Shown: piece after piece, positions 1 to 6,233 of the stretch
Numbering within the stretch: position 1 is the stretch's first letter
How the letters are laid out: every line of letters starts with the position of its first letter
Assembly: GCA_030040755.1 (NCBI GenBank)
Contig: JASHTC010000029.1
Location: 1 to 8,891 of the forward strand
Length of the DNA stretch: 8,891 nucleotides
Source of the DNA: Thermoplasmata archaeon
Lineage (GTDB): Archaea; Thermoplasmatota; Thermoplasmata; Lutacidiplasmatales; UBA184
Direction of reading: 5' to 3'
Notes under the pieces: model-generated
What the model was told of the DNA's origin: nothing
The model's database searches: none
Seen by the model: the letters and a program-made list of their open reading frames with translations, nothing else
Translations under genes and position numbers: made by a program

Positions 1-1614
1 GATCCGGGCCTCGAAGTTGCGGTTCCCGCTGAGGACCGCCGCGACGTAGAGGTCGCGCTGCTCGACCTGCTCGGCGACCGCCGGGGGCAGGGGCCCGGAG
101 TTCCCGATGCAGGTCGTGCACCCGTAGCCGACCAGGGCGAAGCCGAGGTCGGCGAGGGGTTGGAGGAGGCCGGCCTTCTCGAGGTAAGCGGTCACGACCT
201 TCGAGCCCGGTGCGAGCGAGGTCTTCACGTGCGGCGGGACCCGAAGCCCGGCGGCGAGCGCGTTGCGCGCGATCAGGCCGGCCCCGACCATCACGTTCGG
301 GTTCGAGGTGTTGGTACAGCTGGTGATCGCGGCGATCACGACGGAGCCGTCATCGACCGGCGGGTCCGCGCGAGGGAGGACTCCGCCCGCCGGCGAGGGG
401 TGCCCTTGCCGGTAGCTCGCGACGGACCCGGCGAACGACGTCGCGGCGTCCGTCAGGGCCACGCTCTCCTCGGGGTTTCGGGGACCGGAGATCGTCGGGA
501 CCACGCGCGCGAGGTCGAGGCGGACTACGCGGTCGTACTCGATCGCGCCGGGCGCCGGCGACCCCCAGAGCCCCGTCGCGCGGGCATAGGCCTCGACCAG
601 CTCGACGTGGGCCGGCGCGCGTCCGGTGGCCCGCAGGTAAGCGACCGTCGCCTCGTCGATCGGGAAGAACGCCGCCGTGGCCCCATACTCCGGGCACATG
701 TTCGAGATCGTCGCCCGGTCGGGAACGGAGAGAAGGGTCACCCCCGGACCGAAGAACTCGACGAACTGGTCGACGACGCCGGTCTCCCGCAGGAGATGGG
801 TGACGGTCAGCACGAGGTCGGTCGCCGTCGCCCCGGGGGCCAGCGTCCCGCTCAGCTCCACGCCGACGACGACCGGGCGAGGGAGGGTGTAGGGCTCCCC
901 CAGCATCACCGCCTCGGCTTCGATCCCGCCGACCCCCCATCCCAGCACGGAGACTCCGTTGACCATCGTCGTATGCGAGTCCGTGCCGAGCAGGGTGTCC
1001 GGGAAGGCGACGGCGTCGACCCCCTGCCCGTGGGCGACGACGACGTGGGAGAGGTACTCGAGGTTCACCTGGTGGCAGATGCCGTTGCCCGGCGGCACGA
1101 TGTGGTAGTTCGAGTAGGCGGTCTTGGCCCACTGGAGGAACCGGTACCGCTCGTGGTTCCGCTCGTACTCCTTGTCGAGGTTGATGAGGAGGGAGCGGGG
1201 GGAGCCGTAGCTGTCGACCTGGACCGAGTGGTCTACGATGAGGTCGACGGGCACCAGGGGGTTCACCCGCTCGGGGGGAAGGCCGCGGGCGACGGCGGCG
1301 CCGCGCAGCGTCGCGAGGTCGACGATCACCGGCACGCCGGTGAAATCCTGGAGGAGGATCCGTTCGGGGAAGTAGCGGAACTCGGCCGTGTCCGAGACGG
1401 GGGCCCCGTTCGCAAGCGCGACGATCGGCTCGAGCTCGGCCCGGCCCGCGTCGAAGTGGCGCACCACGTTCTCCAGGATGACCCGGACCGTCCGGGGCCG
1501 GCGCGCCCACCGCGCGGGGTCGACGCCCGGTAGGCGGTCCACGCGGTAGATCCGGGCCGGGGTCGTCCCGAGGACGGCGGACTCCGCGACGTGGAGCGGG
1601 TCGGGGGGGGTCAT
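1..1614 (-). CDS. acnA: Aconitate hydratase, AcnA/IRP type (C-terminal part beyond the window)
   Basis: This gene encodes the cytoplasmic [4Fe-4S] enzyme that interconverts citrate and isocitrate through cis-aconitate in the TCA cycle. The 538 visible residues match AcnA from the N-terminus. They include DHSVQVD, PPGNGICHQVN, LGTDSHTTM followed by GVGGIEAEA, and all three cluster ligands: Cys433 in the SCTNT motif, then Cys499 and Cys502 in GCTTCIGNSG. AcnA proteins are about 890-900 residues, so roughly the last 360 (the swivel domain) lie past the left edge. I chose the ATG at 1614. No Shine-Dalgarno is visible before it. An in-frame GTG at 1638 would add eight residues and cannot be excluded. 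The gene lies 45 bp after the importer ATPase on the same strand, so read-through from the thi operon is possible but not shown. The reading frame is open to base 1. The family call is very secure; the exact start is less so. Confidence 0.96.
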   Translation of the reverse strand, partial: MTPPDPLHVAESAVLGTTPARIYRVDRLPGVDPARWARRPRTVRVILENVVRHFDAGRAELEPIVALANGAPVSDTAEFRYFPERILLQDFTGVPVIVDLATLRGAAVARGLPPERVNPLVPVDLIVDHSVQVDSYGSPRSLLINLDKEYERNHERYRFLQWAKTAYSNYHIVPPGNGICHQVNLEYLSHVVVAHGQGVDAVAFPDTLLGTDSHTTMVNGVSVLGWGVGGIEAEAVMLGEPYTLPRPVVVGVELSGTLAPGATATDLVLTVTHLLRETGVVDQFVEFFGPGVTLLSVPDRATISNMCPEYGATAAFFPIDEATVAYLRATGRAPAHVELVEAYARATGLWGSPAPGAIEYDRVVRLDLARVVPTISGPRNPEESVALTDAATSFAGSVASYRQGHPSPAGGVLPRADPPVDDGSVVIAAITSCTNTSNPNVMVGAGLIARNALAAGLRVPPHVKTSLAPGSKVVTAYLEKAGLLQPLADLGFALVGYGCTTCIGNSGPLPPAVAEQVEQRDLYVAAVLSGNRNFEARI

Positions 1615-1659
1615 GGGCGGGCCAGCGCGCTCGACCACTTGGCCATTTGGGGGGAAGGA

Positions 1660-2628
1660 TTAGGGACGGAGCGGCCGGGACCGGACCCAGGTCAACGCCA
1701 CCGGGGTCCCCATCGACGGCGGCTCGAACGGCTCGGGGACCCGCCACTCGACGCGCTCGTTCGCCGGACCCCGGAGGATGACGAGCCCCTCGCGACCCAC
1801 GGTCCCGGCGGCGACCACCGTCCAGGGACGCGGCGCCGCCGGGGAAGGGTCCGCGGCGAGCTCGGAGGGGAGGACCGCGACCGGGCCGGCGGGGCCGGGC
1901 AGGACATTGTAGCCGAGGAATCGCGCCGCGCGGGGGGTGCGGGGGGTGGCGAACACGTCGGCCGGCGGTCCCCAGGTCTCGAGGGCCCCGTCGAACAGAA
2001 GGCCCACCCGGTCCCCGAGAAAGAACCCCTCCTCGCGGTCGTGGGTGACATGGACCGCGCTCGTGCCCGAGGCCCGGAGGGCGTGGCGGAACTCGGCCCG
2101 AAGCTCCGCCTTCCCCTCGACATCGATCGAGGCGAACGGCTCGTCCAGGAGGACCACCCGGGGGCGTGCGGCGAGCGTGCGGGCCAGCGCGACCTTCTGC
2201 CGTTCCCCGCCGGAGAGGGTCTCGGGGTCACGGTCTTCCAGCCCCCCGAGGCGGAGGAGGTCGACCAGCCGGCTCACCTCGTCGTCCACCTCCGCCCGGC
2301 GCCGGCGCTGGAGGAGCGGGGCGTAGGCGATGTTCTCGAAGACCGTCCGGTGGGAGAACAGGGCCGGTTCCTGGAACATGAGGGCGATGCCGCGTCGGTG
2401 CGGAGGGACCCGGGCGAGGTCCCGGCCCTCGAGCCGGACCCGCCCCGCCGTGATCGGCTCGAGCCCGGCGAGGCAGCGGAGCAGGGTCGTCTTCCCGCTC
2501 CCGTTCGGCCCGAGCAGGACGACCAGCTCGCCGCTCCCGACGTCGAACGAGACCGAGCGGAGCACCGGGGCCCCGTCCCAGGCGGCCGACAGCCCCCCGA
2601 CGGAGAGGGTCGGCTCAGAGCTCGACAC
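1660..2628 (-). CDS. thiQ: ABC importer ATPase with TOBE-like tail, probable thiamine/TPP importer (ThiQ role)
   Basis: This 322-residue protein is the cytoplasmic ATPase that powers the adjacent permease. It shows Walker A GPNGSGKTT (40-48, Lys46), Q-loop Gln86 in MFQEPALF, signature LSGGE (138-142), Walker B VVLLDE (158-163, Glu163), D-loop around Asp169 and switch His196 in VTHD. Residues from about 230 onward look like a TOBE domain, as in the FbpC/PotA/ModC-like ATPases. Bacterial ThiQ is only about 230 residues and lacks this, so the domain layout is unlike classic ThiQ. The start is a GTG preceded by GGAGGT at 2633-2638, four bases upstream. It overlaps the permease gene by 14 bp, which suggests translational coupling. 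The ABC importer ATPase call is near certain. The thiamine role rests on thiB and the riboswitch in the same operon; on its sequence alone it could equally be an iron, sulfate or polyamine type ATPase. Confidence 0.93.
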   Translation of the reverse strand: MSSSEPTLSVGGLSAAWDGAPVLRSVSFDVGSGELVVLLGPNGSGKTTLLRCLAGLEPITAGRVRLEGRDLARVPPHRRGIALMFQEPALFSHRTVFENIAYAPLLQRRRRAEVDDEVSRLVDLLRLGGLEDRDPETLSGGERQKVALARTLAARPRVVLLDEPFASIDVEGKAELRAEFRHALRASGTSAVHVTHDREEGFFLGDRVGLLFDGALETWGPPADVFATPRTPRAARFLGYNVLPGPAGPVAVLPSELAADPSPAAPRPWTVVAAGTVGREGLVILRGPANERVEWRVPEPFEPPSMGTPVALTWVRSRPLRP

Positions 2629-4237
2629 GCCGACCTCCGAACGAGAGCCCGAGGAACACCGCGAGGCTGAGCAGCAGGAGGAGACCCGCGGCCGCGTCCG
2701 CGAGCGGCAGCTGCCGGCTGTTCACGAGGCCGTAGAGCGCCACCGGGAGCGTCGTGTAGCGGGGGGTGACGAGGAAGAACGTCGCGGTGAACTCCCCGAG
2801 GCCGAGCGCGAACGCGAGGAGCCCCGCCGTGAGGAGCCCCTGCCGCGCCCGCGGCAGGTCGGCGTCCAGGAAGGCCGCGAACCGAGGCGCGCCGAGGGTC
2901 TGGGCGGACTCCCGCGCCTCCGGCGAGAGCCCCGAGAGCGGGATCGTCAGCGTCTGGAGGGCGAACGGGAGGGCGAGCATCGCCTGGCTCACGATCACCA
3001 GCGCCCAGACCGCGCTCTCTCCGCCGAGCAGCGGTCGCCAGAACGTCGCGAGCGCGAACGCCAGCACGACCGGGGAGACGAGGAGCGGGGCGAACAGGAG
3101 CAAGCCGAGACCGGTGCCCGCCCGCGCGCCCCGCAGTGCGGAGAAGGCCGCGGGGACGACGAGCAGGACGGCGATCCCGGCGGCGGCGACCGCAAAGAGG
3201 AGCGTGTTCGCAAGCGCCCCGGGGATCCCGATGCCGAGCCGGGCCGCCGTGCTCGGGGCGAACAGGGTCCCCCACGCCGCGCCCGCCCCCTGATGGCCGT
3301 ACGGCGCGACGGTCCGGTAGAGTACGGCGCCGAGGACGAGGGCGACGCCGCCGAGGACGACGACGGTCTCCGCGGCGAGCAGCCCCACGCCGAGGCTCCG
3401 TCGGGGCAGCGGCCGCGCTCCGCTCTCGCGCCGGCCGCCGGAGGGCCGCAGCCGACGGGCGAGGAGCAGGTAGGCGAGCGACGGCGCGACGAAGAGGACG
3501 ACCATCGCGAGCGCGAGCACCCCGGCTCCGCTCGGGTCGAGGAGGACGGTGTCGAGGGACCAGATGCGAGCCTCCACCGTGTAGCAGCGGGCCCCGCACA
3601 GGAGGATCGGCGGGGCGAACGAGAGCGCCGAGAACAGGAACGTCAGGAACCCGCCGGCCGCCGCCCCGACCCAGGTCGGACGTCCCCAGGTGTCCCGATA
3701 CGCACGGGCCGGCGAGCCGCCGAGGGTCGCCACCGTCTCCTCGAGGTCGCGGGAGGCGACCTCGCAGCCGGTCGCCGTGAGGAGGACGACCAGCGGGAGG
3801 TTGAAGACCAGGTTGACGAGCACGATCCCGGGCACTCCGGAACCGAAGAAGGAGGCCTCGGGGATGCGGCCGGAGAGGAGGCCCGCCGTCCCGAACAGGT
3901 CCTCCACGCCGAGCACGACCACGAGACTCGGGAGGAGGAACGGGACGAGAAGGACCGACCGCACGACCGATCGGCCGGGCCAGAGGTACCGGCCGACGAA
4001 CACGCCGGCGGGGTAGCCGAGGGCGACCGCGAGGCCCGCCGAGAGCCCCCCTTGCAAGAGGGAGTTGCCCACCGCCTGCCGGTTGAGCGGGTCCGCGAGA
4101 AGCGCGCCGAGCCCTCCCCACCCCCCCGCGCCCGACAACGAGGTCGCGAAGAGGAACGCGACCGGGAGGAGCGCGAACAGCGTCACGAAGGCGAGGATCG
4201 GCGCGAAGAGCGCCCACTCGCCCGCGGAGCGCCTCAT
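2615..4237 (-). CDS. thiP: ABC importer permease with two fused halves, ThiP-like
   Basis: This 540-residue, very hydrophobic inner-membrane permease is built from two homologous halves, as in ThiP and FbpB. By eye there are about six hydrophobic spans in residues 1-260 and six in 283-530, joined by an Arg-rich linker (about 260-281). Each half carries a cytoplasmic EAA-type loop that docks on the ATPase: residues about 166-190 (EETVATLGGSPARAY) and about 442-462 (ARESAQTLGAPRF, then DLP). I chose the ATG at 4237 because it gives an ATGA overlap with the thiB stop. An in-frame ATG at 4276 would add 13 Arg-rich residues inside thiB and is less likely. No strong Shine-Dalgarno precedes 4237, so coupled translation from thiB is probable. 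The family is clear. The substrate is inferred from its partners. Confidence 0.93.
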   Translation of the reverse strand: MRRSAGEWALFAPILAFVTLFALLPVAFLFATSLSGAGGWGGLGALLADPLNRQAVGNSLLQGGLSAGLAVALGYPAGVFVGRYLWPGRSVVRSVLLVPFLLPSLVVVLGVEDLFGTAGLLSGRIPEASFFGSGVPGIVLVNLVFNLPLVVLLTATGCEVASRDLEETVATLGGSPARAYRDTWGRPTWVGAAAGGFLTFLFSALSFAPPILLCGARCYTVEARIWSLDTVLLDPSGAGVLALAMVVLFVAPSLAYLLLARRLRPSGGRRESGARPLPRRSLGVGLLAAETVVVLGGVALVLGAVLYRTVAPYGHQGAGAAWGTLFAPSTAARLGIGIPGALANTLLFAVAAAGIAVLLVVPAAFSALRGARAGTGLGLLLFAPLLVSPVVLAFALATFWRPLLGGESAVWALVIVSQAMLALPFALQTLTIPLSGLSPEARESAQTLGAPRFAAFLDADLPRARQGLLTAGLLAFALGLGEFTATFFLVTPRYTTLPVALYGLVNSRQLPLADAAAGLLLLLSLAVFLGLSFGGRRVEL

Positions 4238-5397
4238 CCGGCCCCGGTCGCGAGCTCGAGCCAGTCGTTGACCCACCCCGGTAGGCTCGCGGCCACCTCC
4301 GCCGGCGTCGTCGCATTGTTCAGCGGAACGATGGTCGACGGGTTCACCGCCGCCGAGAAGACCGACGGGATCGGGGTCGTGCTATTCGCGGGGTACTCCC
4401 ACTCCGTCTCCGGGAGGAGCCCCTGCACGGTCCCGCTCAGGAACCAGTTCTCGAACTCCTCGTCCAGCGCGAGGTGGCGAGTCCCGCTCACGATCCCGAT
4501 CCCGTAGATCGTCCGCCACCCGTAGGCGGTCCCGTTCCACCAGGCGACGGTCGAGTTGTACTGTCCCGCCGCGCCGTTCGCGGCGGCATACGCCGGGTCG
4601 GTGGTGTAGCTCACGACCATCTGGGGTCCGTTCGGGCCGGTGAACTCGCCGAACGCGGTGCCCCAGTCGGGGGCCGGCGGGGGCAAGTTCGGGAACACCG
4701 CGGTCCAGAAGGCCTGCCAGTTCGACTCGTGGAGGACCTGTTCGTAGAATTCGATCTGCCAGACGAGGAATTCCTCGCCGGTGATGTCCTGGGAGGGGTC
4801 CTCGACGAGGAGCTGGCGCGCCCAGGAGGCGTTGGCCACGAAGTCGGGGAAGGAGGCGTGCTGCACGGCGCCGTGGGTCGCGTTCGCGAACGACGCGTTG
4901 TAGTCGATCCCGAGGTACCCCCACTCGTACGGGACGACCGCGTCGTCGGGCGAGAGCTCCTGGACGAGCGCGGGCGAGACGTTCGCGAGCGCGGGCGGCG
5001 CGTACGGGATCAGCAGGTGGTCGGCGTCGGCTTCCGGGCCGGTGAGCTCGTCGAGCCCGATGACGAGGTCCGCCCCGGGGGCGTTCTGCTGCGCGAGCAG
5101 GGTGCTCGCGAGCGTTCCCGCCGGACACTCCACGTCGATCTTCACGTCGTGCGCGCTCTCGAACGCCCCGAACACCTGCGCCCAGGCCGGCGCCCCACAG
5201 TCGGCCCCCCCGAGAAGGCTCGGGTAGGTGTAGATGACCAGAGTCGCCGGCTCGGAATTCACGACCGCATACACTCCCAAGCCCGCTACGATGACCACGA
5301 CGACGGCCACGATCGCGAGGAGCCCCCGACGCGAGCGCCCCGGTCCCCGGAGGCGGCGCGGGGACGAGGGGGAGGGGACGACCGGTCCTTCCTTCAT
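4234..5397 (-). CDS. thiB: Thiamine/TPP-binding protein of an ABC importer, membrane-anchored
   Basis: This 387-residue extracytoplasmic receptor should deliver thiamine or its phosphates to the ThiP/ThiQ pair. From memory it tracks E. coli TbpA/ThiB along its length: LVIYTYPS (53-60), ADLVIGLDE (109-117), VPYEWGYLGIDY (155-166), VEDPSQDITGEEFLVW (198-213), MVVSYTTDPAYA (260-271) and a tail with TPAEVAA (364-370) plus two Trp (375, 379). The N-terminus is basic (RRLRGPGRSRRG, 14-25) and then hydrophobic (26-46). There is no lipobox Cys, so it is probably held by an uncleaved signal anchor. Cys67 and Cys91 could form a disulfide. Eight N-X-S/T sequons are present. The ATG at 5397 directly abuts GGAGGG (5403-5398), an unusually short spacing. 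A TPP riboswitch precedes the gene, which independently supports the substrate. Confidence 0.94.
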   Translation of the reverse strand: MKEGPVVPSPSSPRRLRGPGRSRRGLLAIVAVVVVIVAGLGVYAVVNSEPATLVIYTYPSLLGGADCGAPAWAQVFGAFESAHDVKIDVECPAGTLASTLLAQQNAPGADLVIGLDELTGPEADADHLLIPYAPPALANVSPALVQELSPDDAVVPYEWGYLGIDYNASFANATHGAVQHASFPDFVANASWARQLLVEDPSQDITGEEFLVWQIEFYEQVLHESNWQAFWTAVFPNLPPPAPDWGTAFGEFTGPNGPQMVVSYTTDPAYAAANGAAGQYNSTVAWWNGTAYGWRTIYGIGIVSGTRHLALDEEFENWFLSGTVQGLLPETEWEYPANSTTPIPSVFSAAVNPSTIVPLNNATTPAEVAASLPGWVNDWLELATGAG

Positions 5398-5438
5398 CCC
5401 TCCGCAGGTCCGGCGGAGAGACGGTCTATCGGCCGCAT
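5394..5438 (-). other. Possible 14-codon upstream ORF in the thiB leader
   Basis: An ATG at 5438 opens a 14-residue reading frame (MRPIDRLSAGPAEG) that ends with a TGA sharing an ATGA overlap with the thiB start. Its start codon is in the 3' strand of the aptamer's closing stem. The conserved aptamer segment AGGGA (5448-5444) lies five bases upstream and could act as a weak ribosome site. Translation of this ORF would then depend on the TPP state. It may equally be a chance ORF. There is no evidence of a functional peptide. Confidence 0.25.
5398..5418 (-). promoter_or_regulatory. Probable Shine-Dalgarno-sequestering hairpin of thiB (riboswitch expression platform)
   Basis: On the minus strand CTCCGC (5418-5413) is perfectly complementary to GCGGAG (5405-5400), giving a 6-bp stem with a 7-nt loop. 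The 3' arm contains the GGAG of the only Shine-Dalgarno-like sequence before thiB (GGAGGG, 5403-5398). CCGC (5416-5413) can alternatively pair with GCGG (5436-5433), the 3' strand of the aptamer's P1 stem. This permits a simple switch: TPP bound, P1 formed, 5' arm free to cap the ribosome site. The pairings are seen directly; the regulatory role is inference. Confidence 0.6.
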
Positions 5439-5530
5439 TGCGTTCCCTTCGCGGGCATTATCCCGTGCAGGTTCGTGGGGTCGACGGGGTCTCCCCCGTC
5501 CTCTCAGCCGGTGCCCAGCTCCCCCTGCGG
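5433..5530 (-). promoter_or_regulatory. TPP riboswitch (THI-box) controlling thiBPQ
   Basis: The minus-strand leader contains the conserved aptamer elements in order. Closing stem P1 pairs CCGCA (5530-5526) with TGCGG (5437-5433). P2 pairs GGGG (5524-5521) with CCCC (5480-5477). A short P3 pairs CTGG (5518-5515) with CCGG (5511-5508). The pyrimidine-sensing CTGAGA is at 5507-5502. A perfect 7-bp variable hairpin with a GAGA loop spans 5500-5483. GAACCTG is at 5474-5468, the P5 region CGGGATAATGCCCG at 5465-5452, and GCGAAGGGAA at 5452-5443 (the usual form is GCGTAGGGAA). These are the diagnostic positions of the THI element that binds thiamine pyrophosphate. It sits directly before a ThiB homologue, as expected for repression of thiamine uptake when TPP is plentiful. 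The 5' part overlaps the last 27 bp of the upstream acetyltransferase gene. Confidence 0.95.
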
Positions 5531-6091
5531 GGGGGTCGATTCCCTGGAGGAGAATAACATTTCGCCCTCGGGACGGGCCGCCACTCCGGGTTCCAGGGGG
5601 CGGGCGAACAGCCCGACGTCCCAGTACCGGCCGAGCTTCCAGCCGACCTCGGGCAGCCGGCCGACCTCCCGGAAACCCCAGCGGCTGTGCAGCGCGACGG
5701 ACGGGGGGTTGGGAAGCGCGATCACGGCGAGCGCGCGGTGGAGGTTCTCGCCGGCGATCGACTCGAAGAGCGCCCGGTAGAGGCGTGAGCCGAGTCCTCG
5801 GCCGGCCCACTCCGGGGCGAGGTAGACGCTCACCTCGACGGTCGTGTCGTACGCGGGACGCGGCCGGAACTTCCCGGTCTCGGCCCACCCCACGGCCGGG
5901 CCTTCTTCGGGCGCCGCGACCCAGAGGCGGTACGCCCCGCCGGAGTGCTGGTCGAACCAGGCCCGGCGTTCGGGGGCGGGCACCGGGCGCGTCTCGAACG
6001 TGCAGCCGGCCGTCGCGACGTAGTGGTTGTAAATGCCGGCGATCGCCTCCAGGTCGTCCAGTCGGCCGGGTCGTATCCGGACGTCCCGCAC
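5504..6091 (-). CDS. GNAT N-acetyltransferase of the PAT/YncA (phosphinothricin acetyltransferase-like) family
   Basis: This 195-residue cytoplasmic protein should transfer acetyl from acetyl-CoA to a small amine or amino acid. Family marks are VRIRPGRLDDLEAIAGIYNHYV at the N-terminus, FETRPVP with RRAWFDQH (32-49), EVSVYLAPEWAGRGLG (86-101, with the acetyl-CoA-binding RGLG), NPPSVALHSRWGFREVG (128-144) and a final RYWDVGLFARPL (155-166). The family includes methionine sulfone, methionine sulfoximine and phosphinothricin acetylases. The real substrate is not readable here. I prefer the GTG at 6091 because a TATA-like box (6118-6113) sits 22-27 bp upstream, suiting a leaderless transcript. The ATG at 6109 would add six residues and leave only 3 bp to that box. 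Residues 167-195 extend past the usual domain; they coincide with the thi promoter and riboswitch, and the stop codon is inside CTGAGA. Confidence 0.9.
   Translation of the reverse strand: MRDVRIRPGRLDDLEAIAGIYNHYVATAGCTFETRPVPAPERRAWFDQHSGGAYRLWVAAPEEGPAVGWAETGKFRPRPAYDTTVEVSVYLAPEWAGRGLGSRLYRALFESIAGENLHRALAVIALPNPPSVALHSRWGFREVGRLPEVGWKLGRYWDVGLFARPLEPGVAARPEGEMLFSSRESTPPQGELGTG
5553..5566 (-). promoter_or_regulatory. Probable archaeal promoter of thiBPQ (BRE/TATA-like)
   Basis: An A/T-rich island in otherwise very GC-rich sequence reads GCGAAATGTTATT (about 5565-5553), with TTATT at 5557-5553. Its centre lies about 25 bp before 5530, where the riboswitch closing stem begins. An archaeal TATA box at that spacing would start the transcript almost exactly at the aptamer's 5' end. 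The box lies inside the 3' end of the acetyltransferase gene. The spacing is seen; promoter activity is inferred. Confidence 0.5.
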
Positions 6092-6112
6092 TCCGCGTCG
6101 TAACCGCATCGG

Positions 6113-6118
6113 AATATC
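6113..6118 (-). promoter_or_regulatory. TATA-like box of the GNAT gene
   Basis: GATATT on the minus strand (6118-6113) lies at -27 to -22 relative to the GTG at 6091, the window expected of an archaeal TATA box for a leaderless transcript. No Shine-Dalgarno is visible before 6091. The position supports the GTG start over the ATG at 6109. Confidence 0.5.
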
Positions 6119-6130
6119 ACGGTTCGGACC

Positions 6131-6140
6131 CCCCCGGGGG
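6131..6140. other. 10-bp palindrome in the GNAT/pdxS divergent region
   Basis: CCCCCGGGGG at 6131-6140 is a perfect palindrome just upstream of the GNAT TATA-like box, between the two divergent promoters. It could be an operator, but G/C runs are common in this window and no second copy supports a binding site. The rest of the 142-bp intergenic region shows only the two TATA-like boxes and the pdxS ribosome site. Confidence 0.2.
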
Positions 6141-6189
6141 AGCCCCGATACGACGCCGGGCCGCGGGGAGACCGCCTCGACCCCACGGG

Positions 6190-6196
6190 CTTATAC
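6190..6196 (+). promoter_or_regulatory. TATA-like box of pdxS
   Basis: CTTATAC at 6190-6196 is the only A/T-rich hexamer in its GC-rich surroundings. Placing the start 25-27 bp downstream puts the transcript 5' end near 6219, leaving a leader of about 15 nt that contains purine-rich ribosome-site sequence. This is the best TATA match in the window. Confidence 0.6.
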
Positions 6197-6216
6197 TCGC
6201 GCACCGTCTCTCGCGA

Positions 6217-6230
6217 GGGAGGAAGAGAGG
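6217..6230 (+). promoter_or_regulatory. Ribosome binding site of pdxS
   Basis: A purine run GGGAGGAAGAGAGG precedes the ATG at 6234. GGGAGG (6217-6222) lies 11 bases from the start and GAGAGG (6225-6230) lies three bases away. It supports the ATG at 6234 over any upstream in-frame codon. Confidence 0.6.
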
Positions 6231-6233
6231 CCC

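Noticed and set aside
160..1533. A 457-codon open frame on the plus strand opposite aconitase, and a 465-codon minus-strand frame at 350-1747
   Set aside because: Both are shadows. The true frame on the minus strand shows all three Fe-S cysteines and runs unbroken from 1614 to base 1.
4237..4276. Upstream ATG at 4276 as the permease start
   Set aside because: It adds a 13-residue Arg-rich segment lying within thiB. The ATG at 4237 gives a standard ATGA coupling overlap.
2330..4507. A 725-codon open frame on the plus strand opposite thiP and thiQ
   Set aside because: Its product is Arg/Glu/Gly-rich low-complexity sequence without a fold signature, and it lies fully opposite genes with clear family motifs. 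Long antisense frames are expected at about 70% G+C.
5456..5462. GATAAT on the minus strand as a TATA box or -10 box for thiB
   Set aside because: It is the conserved GGATAATGCC of the TPP aptamer, so its A/T content is explained by the RNA. The better promoter candidate lies at 5553-5566.
5483..5500. Strong 7-bp GC hairpin as an intrinsic terminator after the GNAT gene
   Set aside because: No U-tract follows, and the hairpin fits the variable stem of the TPP aptamer between CTGAGA and the P2 3' strand.
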